Both the position numbers and the translations under genes were made by a program. A DNA stretch of 64,000 nucleotides from Pseudofrankia coriaricola (GTDB lineage Bacteria > Actinomycetota > Actinomycetes > Frankiales > Frankiaceae): the NCBI RefSeq assembly GCF_001854805.1, contig NZ_MBLO01000069.1, forward strand, positions 43,458 through 107,457. Reading direction: 5' to 3'. Below the pieces are notes generated by a model. It did no database searches. It saw nothing but the letters and a program-made list of their open reading frames with translations, and was not told where the DNA came from. Shown here in pieces: positions 33,357 through 42,491 of the stretch; position 1 is the first letter of the stretch, and every line of letters begins with the position of its first letter.

Positions 33357-33726
33357 CGAGGTCGGCCCCGCGCCGGGTCACTGACCGTCCGAGCACCAGC
33401 GTCGCCCACCTCCCCATGCCTCCCAGCGGCCGAGCAGGCCGTGGGCGTGCACGCGCATGAATCGTGCGGATCTCGATGCTGGCACCCCCGGTCGCGGTGC
33501 GGCGGGCCAAGAGAGGGTCCGGGTCGCCGCCGGCCTCGACGAACCCATGTTGATCATGATGCTTTCCGGCTACTGGCGCCGTCGCCCGCCGCCAGCCGCT
33601 GGTACTGTCACTTTCATTAACGGAGCACGGCGCTTTACCTGAGGTGCCTGCCCTCAGTCGCGACCGCCGGGCGGAGGCCGAAGAGCCGGGAGAACCGAGA
33701 CACCGCGCCGGACGCCCAGGAGGACG
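33357..33726. other. Gap: promoter region of the acyl-CoA dehydrogenase operon
   Basis: No gene recognised. It has an AT-richer stretch (GTACTGTCACTTTCATTAAC, 33602-33621) and a small hairpin TGAGG/CCTCA at 33640-33656, either of which may be regulatory. Confidence 0.4.
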
Positions 33727-34869
33727 ATGTTCACCCAGACAGCGGACCAGGACCTGCTCGAGACCACCACCGAGCAGTACCTCGCCGCCACCTTTCCCCC
33801 TGAGCGCATCCGTGAGTTCGCGCGCCGGGACTCGACGTTCGACGCCACGCTGTGGAAGCGGGGCGCCGAGCTCGGCTGGACGACGCTGCTGGTACCGGAG
33901 GCCGCCGGAGGTGGCTCGGTCAGCGGCAACGGCCTCGCCGACCTCCTCGCGGTCGCGTTCCAGTTCGGCCGGCATGCCGCGCCCGGTCCGCTGATCGGGA
34001 CCAACGTCGTCGCCGCGGCACTGGGCCGGTGGGGCTCCGGGGAGCTGCACGGCGGGCCGCTCGCGCAGCTGCTCGACGGGGACGCCACCGCCGCCTGGGC
34101 ACACGCGCCGAGGATGGGGTCGTGCGCCAGCGCCGTGGTGCGGGCGGCCCGGTCGGGTGACGGCGTCGTCCTCGACGGAACGGCGCCCCTCGTCGAAAGC
34201 GGGGCGCCGAAGGGCTATCTCCTGGTCGCCGCGGGGGCCGACGAGGATGGCGCCCGGTCGCACTATCTCGTCCCGTTCGACGCTCCCGGAGTTCGGATCT
34301 CGCCGCTGGGCGGCATCGACCTCGTCCGGCGCCACCAGGCGGTGACGTTACGGGAGGTCGTCGTACCCGCGGCGTACCGAGTGGGCGAGCCCGGCACGGC
34401 TGACGTCCACGACGAGGTGCTGCTCGACCTCGCGGCCGTGCTGCAGGCCGGCGAGATCGTCGGCGCGATGGAGCGCGCGTTCGACCTGACCCTGCGGTGG
34501 ACGCGCGACCGCTACTCGTTCGGCCGCCCGCTCGGGTCGTACCAGGAGATCAAGCACCGGATGGCCGACCTGCGCACCCAGCTCGAGGCGAGCGCGGCGG
34601 TCGCCGAGAAGGCCGCGCGGCACGTCGGCGAGGACAGGCCCGACGCCCGCTCGTGGGCGAGCGCGGCCAAGGCGTACGTCGGGCGGGTCGGCCCGGAGCT
34701 GGTCCAGGACTGCGTCCAGCTGCACGGCGGCATCGGCGTCACCTTCGAGCACGACCTGCACCTCTACCTGCGCCGGGCCACGCTCGACGCGCAGCTGTTC
34801 GGCACGCCGGCCTACTTCGCCGAGCGGGTCGTACGGCTGGTCGAGGCCGACATGGAGGAGGGCGCGTGA
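33727..34869 (+). CDS. Acyl-CoA dehydrogenase, small (beta-type) subunit of heterodimer
   Basis: A 380-residue acyl-CoA dehydrogenase-fold protein. The C-terminal four-helix domain is clear (RYSFGRPLGSYQEIKHRMAD, VQDCVQLHGGIGVTFEHDLH). The middle SEPGxGSD-type substrate/FAD block is absent and the N-terminal domain is divergent, typical of the partner subunit in alpha2beta2 steroid acyl-CoA dehydrogenases (FadE28/FadE29 type). ATG 33727 follows CAGGAGGACG. Its stop overlaps the next start (GTGA), so the two subunits are made together. Confidence 0.9.
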   Translation: MFTQTADQDLLETTTEQYLAATFPPERIREFARRDSTFDATLWKRGAELGWTTLLVPEAAGGGSVSGNGLADLLAVAFQFGRHAAPGPLIGTNVVAAALGRWGSGELHGGPLAQLLDGDATAAWAHAPRMGSCASAVVRAARSGDGVVLDGTAPLVESGAPKGYLLVAAGADEDGARSHYLVPFDAPGVRISPLGGIDLVRRHQAVTLREVVVPAAYRVGEPGTADVHDEVLLDLAAVLQAGEIVGAMERAFDLTLRWTRDRYSFGRPLGSYQEIKHRMADLRTQLEASAAVAEKAARHVGEDRPDARSWASAAKAYVGRVGPELVQDCVQLHGGIGVTFEHDLHLYLRRATLDAQLFGTPAYFAERVVRLVEADMEEGA

Positions 34870-36164
34870 GCGCGATCGCACAGGACGGCGCGGCTTTGGA
34901 GGACGTCGACGCGTTCGCGGCGCGCGCCCGGGCATGGCTGGCCGAGAACATGCCACCGGCCGATCCCGCCAAGGACACGTTCTTCCTCCACGCCGCCACC
35001 CACCCCGCCGACGAGGAGGTGCTGGCGCGCGCCGCGACGTGCCGCGAGCTACAGCGTCGGCTCTTCGACGGCGGATTCGCCGGCATCTGCGTGCCCAGAC
35101 AGTACGGCGGGCAGGAGCTGACCCCGGCGCACCAGACCGCGTTCAACCGGGAGATCAAAGGCTACGACTACCCGGCGGAGATCCAGGCGTCCACGTTCAT
35201 CCCCTGTATGGCCGTGCTGCTGGAATTCGGGACCGAGGAGCAGAAGCTGCGCCACATCCCGAGGATGCTGCGCGGCGAGGAGATCTGGGTGCAGCTGCTG
35301 TCCGAGCCGGGCGGCGGGTCCGACGCCGCCGGCGCGGTCACCAGCGCCACCCGCGACGGCGACCGCTGGCTGCTCAACGGGTCGAAGATCTGGACCACGT
35401 CCGGCTGGTGGGGCGACTGGGCGCTCTGCCTGGCCCGCACGAACTGGGACGTCGAGAAGCACCGCGGCCTGACGGTGTTCAGCCTGCCCATGTCCGCGCC
35501 CGGCCTGCAGATCCGCCAGATCGAGCTCGTGAACGGCTCGAAGGACTTCTGCCAGGAGTTCCTGACCGACGTCGTCGTGCCCGACGCCGACCGGATCGGC
35601 GACGTCGACGCCGGGTGGAGCGTCATGACGCGCTGGCTCTACCACGAGCGGACCATCTCCGGCGGTTCCCCCTACGTGACCGGCGGCGGGAACCGGCCCA
35701 ACGCCGGCCCGTACGAACTCGCGGCCCTGATCGAGGCCGCCCGCCGGCTCGGCACGATCGATGACAGCACGACCCGGGCCCTCATCGGCGAGGCCCAGAC
35801 GAGCTCCCTGGTCCTGCGGGCCCTGGTTGAATCCGTCACCCACAAGATGGCCACGGGCTCGCTCCCCCACCACGCCGCCGCGATGCCCAGGCTGTTCGGC
35901 GGCACAGCGAACGCCCGCCGCGCCGCGATCGCGACCGAGCTGTACGGCGACGCCGGCGTGGTGTGGGCGCCGGACGACGAGATCGCCGCCCAGGTCGGGC
36001 TCGGCTACCTGATCCGCCAGGCCGCCTGCATCGGCGGCGGCACGACCGAGATGGCCCGCAACGTCATCGCCGAGCGGCTCCTCGGCATGCCCCGCGAGCA
36101 CCGCGCCGACACCAGCGCCTTTCGCGACGTGCCCCGCGGACCGCGGGCGAGCGGCGCCCACTGA
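34866..36164 (+). CDS. Acyl-CoA dehydrogenase, large (alpha-type) subunit
   Basis: A 432-residue acyl-CoA dehydrogenase with WVQLLSEPGGGSDAAGAVTS and WLLNGSKIWTTSGWWGDWAL (FAD/substrate contacts), NWDVEKHRGLTVF, QIELVNGSKDFCQEFLTDVV and the C-terminal IGGGTTEMARNVIAERLLGM. Together with the preceding subunit it should dehydrogenate a CoA ester at C2-C3. GTG 34866 is set by the 4-nt overlap. The pairing of two distinct subunits is the hallmark of steroid-type enzymes, so a bulky substrate is likely. Confidence 0.93.
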   Translation: MSAIAQDGAALEDVDAFAARARAWLAENMPPADPAKDTFFLHAATHPADEEVLARAATCRELQRRLFDGGFAGICVPRQYGGQELTPAHQTAFNREIKGYDYPAEIQASTFIPCMAVLLEFGTEEQKLRHIPRMLRGEEIWVQLLSEPGGGSDAAGAVTSATRDGDRWLLNGSKIWTTSGWWGDWALCLARTNWDVEKHRGLTVFSLPMSAPGLQIRQIELVNGSKDFCQEFLTDVVVPDADRIGDVDAGWSVMTRWLYHERTISGGSPYVTGGGNRPNAGPYELAALIEAARRLGTIDDSTTRALIGEAQTSSLVLRALVESVTHKMATGSLPHHAAAMPRLFGGTANARRAAIATELYGDAGVVWAPDDEIAAQVGLGYLIRQAACIGGGTTEMARNVIAERLLGMPREHRADTSAFRDVPRGPRASGAH

Positions 36165-36262
36165 CCGCGCGGCCCGACCGGCCCATGCTCCAGCCACCCG
36201 CGCCGCCCCAGACCCGGCGGCGCGGCCGCGACGGGGCTTGGCGGCAAGCCGACTACGCGGGT

Positions 36263-36280
36263 AGAAACATCTATATCTCT
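36263..36280. promoter_or_regulatory. AT-rich operator/promoter site (ATCTATA family)
   Basis: AGAAACATCTATATCTCT, about 24-41 nt upstream of ATG 36304; nearly identical to AAACATCTATACTATTC at 45321. Confidence 0.5.
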
Positions 36281-36303
36281 TCATTGCTCGTAGGGAGGCT
36301 GCC

Positions 36304-37512
36304 ATGGCGGTTGAACGAGGGCCCGAGCCGGCGGCGGCGCGGCCGGTCGACGCGGACAACCACTACTACGAGACGCTCGACGCCTTCACCCGCCACCTCG
36401 ACCGGAAGTTCCGGCACCGCGGGGTACGTGTCGTCCAGGACGGCCGTCACGTCGAGATGGTCATGGGCGGGAAGGTCAACAACTTCATCCCGAACCCGAC
36501 GTTCGACCCGGTGATCGTCCCCGGCTGCCTCGACCTGCAGTTCCGCGGTCAGATCCCGGAGGGAGTCGACCCGCGCAGCCTCACCAAGGTCGAGCCCATC
36601 CGGCCCGAGTACCGCGACCGGGAGGCCCGCCTGGCGACAATGGACGCCCAGGGCCTCGACGCGGTGCTGCTCTTCCCGACGCTGGGCTGCGGTGTCGAGC
36701 AGGCGCTGCGCCACGACGTCCCGGCCACGATGGCGAGCCTCGCCGCGTTCAACCTCTGGCTCGAGGACGACTGGGGCTACTCCTACGAGGACAGGATCAT
36801 CGCCGCGCCGATGATCTCGCTGGCCGACCCGGACGCGGCACTGGTAGAGGTCGACCGGGTGCTCGGACTGGGCGCGCGCGTCGTCCACATGCGCCCCGCG
36901 CCGGTCCCGACGGCGACCCCCAAGGGACGCTCTCTGGGCGACAAGCTGCACGACCCGGTCTTCGCCCGCCTCGCAGAGGCCGGCGTACCCGTCGCGTTCC
37001 ACCTCGGCGACAGCGGCTACAACGCGATGATCGGCGCCCCGTGGGGCGGCGCCGAGGAGTTCGCCCCGTTCCGCGCGCCGGACCTCCTCGGCGGCGTCCT
37101 CATCGGCGACCGGGCTATCCACGACACCATGGCAAGCCTCATCGTCGGCAGCGTCTTCACCCGCCATCCGAACCTGAAGGTCGCCAGCATCGAGAACGGC
37201 TCCGACTGGGTCCACCCACTGCTCAAGGGCCTGCGCAAGCTCGCGAACCGGGCCCCGTCGCTGTTCGCCGAGGATCCCCTTGACACGATCCGGCGCCACA
37301 TCTGGGTCACGCCGTACTACGAGGAGGACCTGCGCAAGCTCGCGGACACGATCGGCGTCGAGCGGGTGCTGTTCGGCTCCGACTGGCCGCACGGCGAGGG
37401 CCTGGCCGAACCGGCGTCGTTCACCGACGAGCTCACCGCCTTCAGCCCCGACGAGGTGCACCGGATCATGCGCGCCAACTGCGCCGAACTGGTCGGGCTA
37501 CCCGCCTCCTGA
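36304..37512 (+). CDS. Amidohydrolase family 2 (ACMSD-like) protein
   Basis: A 402-residue TIM-barrel metal hydrolase/decarboxylase. DADNHYYE at the start replaces the usual DxHxH-type strand, EHRDREARL-like YRDREARLATMDAQGLDAVL follows, then VAFHLGDSGYN, VASIENGSDWV and the C-terminal VLFGSDWPHGEGL with the catalytic Asp. ACMSD-like enzymes decarboxylate or hydrolyse carboxylic acids using one divalent metal. The first motif has lost one His, so metal binding may differ. ATG 36304 follows GGGAGGCT. It is followed 23 bp later by an acyl-CoA synthetase. Confidence 0.88.
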   Translation: MAVERGPEPAAARPVDADNHYYETLDAFTRHLDRKFRHRGVRVVQDGRHVEMVMGGKVNNFIPNPTFDPVIVPGCLDLQFRGQIPEGVDPRSLTKVEPIRPEYRDREARLATMDAQGLDAVLLFPTLGCGVEQALRHDVPATMASLAAFNLWLEDDWGYSYEDRIIAAPMISLADPDAALVEVDRVLGLGARVVHMRPAPVPTATPKGRSLGDKLHDPVFARLAEAGVPVAFHLGDSGYNAMIGAPWGGAEEFAPFRAPDLLGGVLIGDRAIHDTMASLIVGSVFTRHPNLKVASIENGSDWVHPLLKGLRKLANRAPSLFAEDPLDTIRRHIWVTPYYEEDLRKLADTIGVERVLFGSDWPHGEGLAEPASFTDELTAFSPDEVHRIMRANCAELVGLPAS

Positions 37513-37535
37513 CGTCGCGAAGGAGGGACGACCCG

Positions 37536-39245
37536 ATGACCAGACCCACCCTGGAGCACACCGGCCTCGCGCCGGCGTACCGCGACGACCCGCGGCTCGC
37601 GCCGCTCATCCACCCGGGAGGACCGTTCGAGGTCGAGAACGTCGTGCTGGCCGGCATCCCACTACGGGACTTCGTCCGCGCGCCGCGCACCATCGTCGAC
37701 GTCTTCCGGGCCGGCGCCGCGCACGACGCGCTCGTCAACGTCGTCTACGAGGGCGAACGGCTCACCTTCGCCGACGTACGCGGCCGGGCCCGCGGTGTGG
37801 CCCGCGAACTGCGGACGACCTTCGGGGTCCGTTCGGGGGACCGGGTCGGGATCGCGATGCGCAACCTGCCGGAATTCGTCATCGGGTTCTGGGGCGCCGC
37901 GCTGGCCGGGGCGGTCGTCGTGCCGCTGAACTCCTGGTGGACGGGTGGGGAGCTGACATACGCCTTACGCGACGCCGGCGTCTCGGTGCTGTTTGCCGAC
38001 GGCGACCGGTGCGAGCGGATCCGCTCGGCCGACCGGCCCGAGGGCCTGGCTTTGGTCGGGGTGCGCACGGACGCCGGCGACCTCGCCTTCGATGAGCTGA
38101 CGGCCGCCGCCCCGCTCGCGGACGACGAGTTCGCCCGGCTCGACCGGGACGACCCGGTGACGCTCCTCTACACGTCCGGTACCACCGGACGCCCGAAGGG
38201 AGCGCTCAACACCAACCGCGGCACGATCGCCAACCTCTGGAACATGGCCTTCGCCAGCGCGCGCGAGGCCATCATCGCCGGCCGCCGGCCGGCGCCGCCC
38301 CGCCAGTCGGTGACGATCTCCACCGCGCCGCTGTTCCACATCGGCGGGGTGTCGGCCATCGTCGGGGGTCCGCTCGGTGGCGGCAAGATGGTGCTGATGC
38401 GCCGTTGGGACGCCCAGGAGTGGGCGCGGCTCGCCGTCGACGAGGAGGTGACGGCGCTCGGTGGCGTCCCAGCGGTCGCCCGCCAGATCCTCGAGTACCC
38501 GGGCGTCGGCGAGTTGGGGCTGGACGTGCGGCTGTTCTCCATCGGCGGCGCCGCCGTCCCACCCGACCTGGTGACGCTCGCGACCCAGGTGTTCGGCGCG
38601 GACGTCGCGCTGCTGAACGGCTACGGCCTCACCGAGACCACATCCGCGGTGGTCACGAACGTCGGCGTCGAGTTCGCCGCGCACCCCGACAGCGTCGGGC
38701 GACCCAACCTCACCGCCGATGTCAAAGTCGTCGACGCCGACGGCACGCCCCTCGGCCTCGGCGACGTCGGCGAGATCTGCTTCCGCTCGCCACAGGTCGC
38801 GCGCGGCTACTGGAACGACGCCGCCGCGACCAAGACCTCGTTCCGGGATGGCTGGTTCCACTCGGGCGACCTCGGCTGTGTCGACGCCGAGGGTTTCGTC
38901 CACGTCGTCGACCGTCTGAAGGACGTCGTCATCCGCGGCGGCGAGAACGTCTACTGCGCGGAGGTCGAGGCCGTCCTGCACGAGCACCCGGACGTGGTGG
39001 AGGCCGCGGTCGTCGGGATCGATGACCGGGCGCTGGGCGAGCGGGTCTGCGCCGTGGTGGTCCCCCGCCCCGGCACCGAGCCGACCCTGGCGAGCCTGCG
39101 GGCGTTCGCGGCCGGCCGGCTCGCCGCCTTCAAGTGCCCGGAAGCGCTGGTCGTCCTGGCCGAGCTTCCCACGACCGCCACTGGCAAAATCGCAAAAACC
39201 GCCCTGCGCGCCCAGGTCGCCGCCGCCGCCGAACGGGCCTGGTGA
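37536..39245 (+). CDS. Acyl-CoA synthetase (AMP-forming, FadD-type)
   Basis: A 569-residue adenylate-forming enzyme: P-loop-like LLYTSGTTGRPKGAL, NGYGLTETTS, GWFHSGDLG, the hinge DRLKDVVIRGGENVYCAEVE and the C-terminal Lys in PTTATGKIAK. It activates a carboxylic acid to its CoA thioester. The N-terminal about 35 residues are an extension. ATG 37536 has AGGAGGGACG upstream. It probably shares a transcript with the preceding amidohydrolase. The substrate acid is unknown. Confidence 0.95.
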   Translation: MTRPTLEHTGLAPAYRDDPRLAPLIHPGGPFEVENVVLAGIPLRDFVRAPRTIVDVFRAGAAHDALVNVVYEGERLTFADVRGRARGVARELRTTFGVRSGDRVGIAMRNLPEFVIGFWGAALAGAVVVPLNSWWTGGELTYALRDAGVSVLFADGDRCERIRSADRPEGLALVGVRTDAGDLAFDELTAAAPLADDEFARLDRDDPVTLLYTSGTTGRPKGALNTNRGTIANLWNMAFASAREAIIAGRRPAPPRQSVTISTAPLFHIGGVSAIVGGPLGGGKMVLMRRWDAQEWARLAVDEEVTALGGVPAVARQILEYPGVGELGLDVRLFSIGGAAVPPDLVTLATQVFGADVALLNGYGLTETTSAVVTNVGVEFAAHPDSVGRPNLTADVKVVDADGTPLGLGDVGEICFRSPQVARGYWNDAAATKTSFRDGWFHSGDLGCVDAEGFVHVVDRLKDVVIRGGENVYCAEVEAVLHEHPDVVEAAVVGIDDRALGERVCAVVVPRPGTEPTLASLRAFAAGRLAAFKCPEALVVLAELPTTATGKIAKTALRAQVAAAAERAW

Positions 39246-39398
39246 CCAAAGCAGTCACTCTGCGACTGCCCCAGGGACTGATCAGCGTCCTTGTACTCCT
39301 GGCCCAGGGCAGCTCCCATGCATGAAACGAAAGTCAGGCTTCACCATCCAATCAGTCTCACGGCAAAACCCTGGCCAGGAACAAAGTGAGGTGCGGGC

Positions 39399-39935
39399 AT
39401 GAGCGAGACAACGACCCAGACAGCCCCGGTGGCGGAGGAAACGACGGAGGCCGGCCACCGGCGCGAGACCTTCCGCTTCGCCGAGGCGCCGCTGCTGCAC
39501 GAGACCGGGATGATGTCGATGCCGGTCATGACCCCGGAGGCGCCCGAGCAGTTCATGGAGTGGGTGTCGAGCGGCGGCCAGCTCGTCAAGGTGCTGTTCG
39601 GCGACCCCGAGGCCGGCGGGACCAGCCTCGTGTGGTCACGGTTCGGTCCAGGTTATGTGCTTCCGCGCCACTCCCACAGTGCCGACTGCCTCTACTACGT
39701 GACCCGCGGCGAGCTGCGCATGGGCAGGACCGTGCTGGCGGAGGGCGACGGGTTCTTCCAGCCGGCGGACCGCCCTTACACCTACACCGCGGGCCCCGCC
39801 GGCGTCGAGATACTCGAGTTCCGTACCAGCAGCCCCTTCGACATGCAGATCACCGAGAGTCTGCCCGGCTGGGGACGCGTCCTGGAAGCGATGCGGGCCA
39901 ACCGCGACCAATGGGCGGCGGAGGCGAAGGCCTGA
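39399..39935 (+). CDS. Cupin domain protein
   Basis: A 178-residue single-domain cupin. Motif 1: GPGYVLPRHSHSADCLYYVT with RGELRMG (two His and a later Tyr in place of Glu). Motif 2: AEGDGFFQPADRPYTYTAG. Such proteins bind Fe, Mn or Zn; enzymes of this size include dioxygenases and isomerases. The GDPEAGGTSLVW block is shared with ChrR-like cupins. ATG 39399 follows AGTGAGGTGCGGGC. It lies between acyl-CoA synthetase and a second amidohydrolase. Confidence 0.85.
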   Translation: MSETTTQTAPVAEETTEAGHRRETFRFAEAPLLHETGMMSMPVMTPEAPEQFMEWVSSGGQLVKVLFGDPEAGGTSLVWSRFGPGYVLPRHSHSADCLYYVTRGELRMGRTVLAEGDGFFQPADRPYTYTAGPAGVEILEFRTSSPFDMQITESLPGWGRVLEAMRANRDQWAAEAKA

Positions 39936-40087
39936 GCAGGCCGGCGCCAGGTACTTCCTCGCACGTTCCGCGACACCGAGATCACCGAGATCACCGAGTC
40001 TTCTCCTCTCGCCCTCCCACGGCGCCGGCGCGACACCGGGCCGAAAGACGAGGGAAAGGCTCACTCACCTATGAGAGGAGACCGGCG

Positions 40088-40921
40088 ATGACCCGCGCCA
40101 TGGACTGTCTGGTGAACGTCGACTTCGGCGACCAGAAGAAGCAGCCCGACTGGATGATCCGCGTGAAGGAGGACTACTTCAAGGGCGGCGACGACTTCTT
40201 CAAAAGCCCCGAGCTGCCCGAGCTTCTCGACGACATGGACGCCAACGGCGTCGAGCGGGCGATCCTGATCGCAAAAGTCGGGAAGACCGACGGCCGGGCG
40301 TTCCAGTTCGCCGAGGCCCGCCCGGACCGCTTCGCCCTCGCGATCGGCGGTTTCAACCTGCTGCGCCCGATGCCGGCGGTGCGGGCGTTGGAGTCCTACG
40401 TCCGCGACTATCCCGTCGTGTGCACGAACGTCGGCCCCAGCTTCTGGGGCGACGGCATGTACCCGCCCACCGACCCGGTCTACTACCCGATCTACACGAA
40501 GTGCTGCGAGCTCGAGCTGCCGCTGTGTGTCAACACCGGCATCCCCGGCCCGCCACTGCCGGCCGAGCCGCAGAACCCGATCCACCTCGACCGGGTCTGC
40601 TACCGGTTCCCCGAGCTGAAACTGTGCATGATCCACGGCGCCGACCCCTGGTGGGACACCGCGATCCGCCTCATGATCAAGTACCGAAACCTGCGGCTGA
40701 TGACGTCGGCCTGGTCGCCGAAGCGGCTGCCGGCCTCGCTGCTGCATTTCATGTCGACCCGCGGCAAGGACCGCGTCATCTTCGCCTCCGACTATCCCGT
40801 GCTGTCGTTCAAGCGGACCCTGGGCGAGGCGGCTGCGCTCGACCTGACCGACGAGGTCCGGGACAACTGGCTCTACAGCAATGCGGACGCCTTCTTCTTC
40901 GGCGGCAAGACCTCGTCCTGA
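40088..40921 (+). CDS. Amidohydrolase family 2 protein, short form
   Basis: A 277-residue amidohydrolase/decarboxylase-like TIM barrel. It has LLDDMDANGVERAILIAKVG, RPDRFALAIGG, PIYTKCCELELPLCVNTGIP, LKLCMIHGADPWWDTAIRL and VIFASDYPVLSFKR with the barrel-end Asp. The N-terminal DxHxH metal motif is missing (sequence begins VNVDFG), so its metal site or catalytic mode is probably altered. ATG 40088 has GAGAGGAG upstream. It is close to the longer homologue at 36304 but not interchangeable with it. Confidence 0.85.
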   Translation: MTRAMDCLVNVDFGDQKKQPDWMIRVKEDYFKGGDDFFKSPELPELLDDMDANGVERAILIAKVGKTDGRAFQFAEARPDRFALAIGGFNLLRPMPAVRALESYVRDYPVVCTNVGPSFWGDGMYPPTDPVYYPIYTKCCELELPLCVNTGIPGPPLPAEPQNPIHLDRVCYRFPELKLCMIHGADPWWDTAIRLMIKYRNLRLMTSAWSPKRLPASLLHFMSTRGKDRVIFASDYPVLSFKRTLGEAAALDLTDEVRDNWLYSNADAFFFGGKTSS

Positions 40922-41077
40922 CGACAGGCGCGACCGCGGCGGGCGGCGCTCACAAAGATCTAGACGTACTGCGCACCAACAGCGGCCAGGTCGACCCTGG
41001 CGGCCACATGGTCCGTTCGCCTGCCAGGCACGGATGAGGTCGCTCGGTCGCTGGTCCAAGACCAGCCGGAGGCTCCT

Positions 41078-42268
41078 ATGACCGATCTCTACTGGGACCC
41101 GATCGCTCCCGAACTGCGCGACGACCCGTACCCGCTCTGGCGGCGGTTACGGGACGAGGCGCCGGTGTATCGCAACGACCGGTTCGACTTCTACGCGCTG
41201 TCCCGCTTCGAGGACATCGAGGCGGCCCACCGTGACGCCGAGACGTTCAGCTCGAGCCACGGCACCACCCTCGAGACGATGTCGCCGGAGCCCCACGACA
41301 CCGCGATGATCATCTGGCTCGACCCGCCCAAGCACACGACACTGCGCAAGCTGGTGTCACGCGCGTTCACCGTCCGCCGAGTGACGATGCTGGAGGAACG
41401 CATCCACGAGATCTGCGCGGAGCTCCTCGACGCCCAGATCGGCTCCGGCGGTTTCGACTACGTCCAGGACTTCTCCGCGATCCTCCCGCCGACGGTCATC
41501 TCGATCCTGCTCGGCGTTCCCGGCAGCGAGCGCGAGGAGCTGCGCCACCTCGTCGACAACGTCTTCCACATGGAGGAGGGCGTCGGCATGGCGAACGAGG
41601 TGTCCCTCCATGCTCTGACCGAGCTCGGGCAGCGCCTCGGCACGCACTTCGCCGACCGGCGCACGCATCCCCGCGACGACGTGTTCACCGACCTGGTCAA
41701 TGCCGAGGTCGCCGACGAGCTGACCGGCGAGCCGCGCCGGCTCACCGACGAGGAGCTCGCCAGCTTCGCGATCCTGCTGTTCAGCGCCGGCAGCGAGACG
41801 GTCGCCCGCCACCTCGGCTGGGCCGCCAGCGTGCTCGACGATTACCCGGACCAGCGGGCCGAACTGGCACGGGACCCCGCGCTGATCCCCGGAGCGGTGG
41901 AGGAGATCCTCCGCTATGAGCCACCGTCGCCGGTGAACGCCCGCTGGACGACCCGCGACGTCACCCTGCGGGACGCGACGATCCCGGCGGGCTCCCGCGT
42001 CATCCTCATCACCGGCTCGGCCGGCCACGACGAGCGCAAGTACCCGGACCCCGACGCGCTCGACATCCACCGCAAGGTCGACCTGCACATGACCTTCGGC
42101 TACGGCATCCACTTCTGCCTCGGTGCGGCGCTGGCCCGCCGTGAGGGCCGGATCGGCCTGGAGGAGACGCTGCGGCGCTGGCCGAAGTGGACCGTCGACC
42201 GCGCGGCCACCGAGATGCTGTACACCAGCACCGTCCGCGGCCCGCTGCGCCTGCCCATCCGCGTGTGA
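41078..42268 (+). CDS. Cytochrome P450
   Basis: A 396-residue bacterial class I P450. I-helix oxygen-binding motif LFSAGSETVARH, K-helix ExxR in EEILRYEPP, and the haem loop FGYGIHFCLGAALAR with the axial Cys at about residue 346. It hydroxylates a hydrophobic substrate with electrons from a ferredoxin, which is not encoded nearby. The sequence resembles the actinobacterial CYP families that oxidise steroid side chains and terpenoids. It starts at ATG 41078. Confidence 0.96.
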   Translation: MTDLYWDPIAPELRDDPYPLWRRLRDEAPVYRNDRFDFYALSRFEDIEAAHRDAETFSSSHGTTLETMSPEPHDTAMIIWLDPPKHTTLRKLVSRAFTVRRVTMLEERIHEICAELLDAQIGSGGFDYVQDFSAILPPTVISILLGVPGSEREELRHLVDNVFHMEEGVGMANEVSLHALTELGQRLGTHFADRRTHPRDDVFTDLVNAEVADELTGEPRRLTDEELASFAILLFSAGSETVARHLGWAASVLDDYPDQRAELARDPALIPGAVEEILRYEPPSPVNARWTTRDVTLRDATIPAGSRVILITGSAGHDERKYPDPDALDIHRKVDLHMTFGYGIHFCLGAALARREGRIGLEETLRRWPKWTVDRAATEMLYTSTVRGPLRLPIRV

Positions 42269-42436
42269 CGGTCAGGTCGTCCACTGCCCGCGGTCGACGC
42301 CCCGTGGCCGGCCGGCCACGGCGGCACGGTCGTAGCAGGCGGGCAGGCCGACGCCCGCCGGGCGAAGCCGAGGAGGCTCACGGCCCACCAGCCCGATGTC
42401 AGCCATGTCCGCGACCTGGCCGTCCTCGAACCAATA

Positions 42437-42480
42437 TTCGTATAATGTATTCACTCCATAGAGGTAAAATCTCTTGAAAG
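42437..42480 (+). promoter_or_regulatory. AT-rich promoter for SDR/DapB-like operon
   Basis: AATATTCGTATAATGTATTC at about 42433-42452 contains TATAAT, followed by AAAATCTCTTGAAAG. It stands out in composition and lies 10-60 nt upstream of ATG 42492. Confidence 0.45.
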
Positions 42481-42491
42481 GTGCCCGTGTG

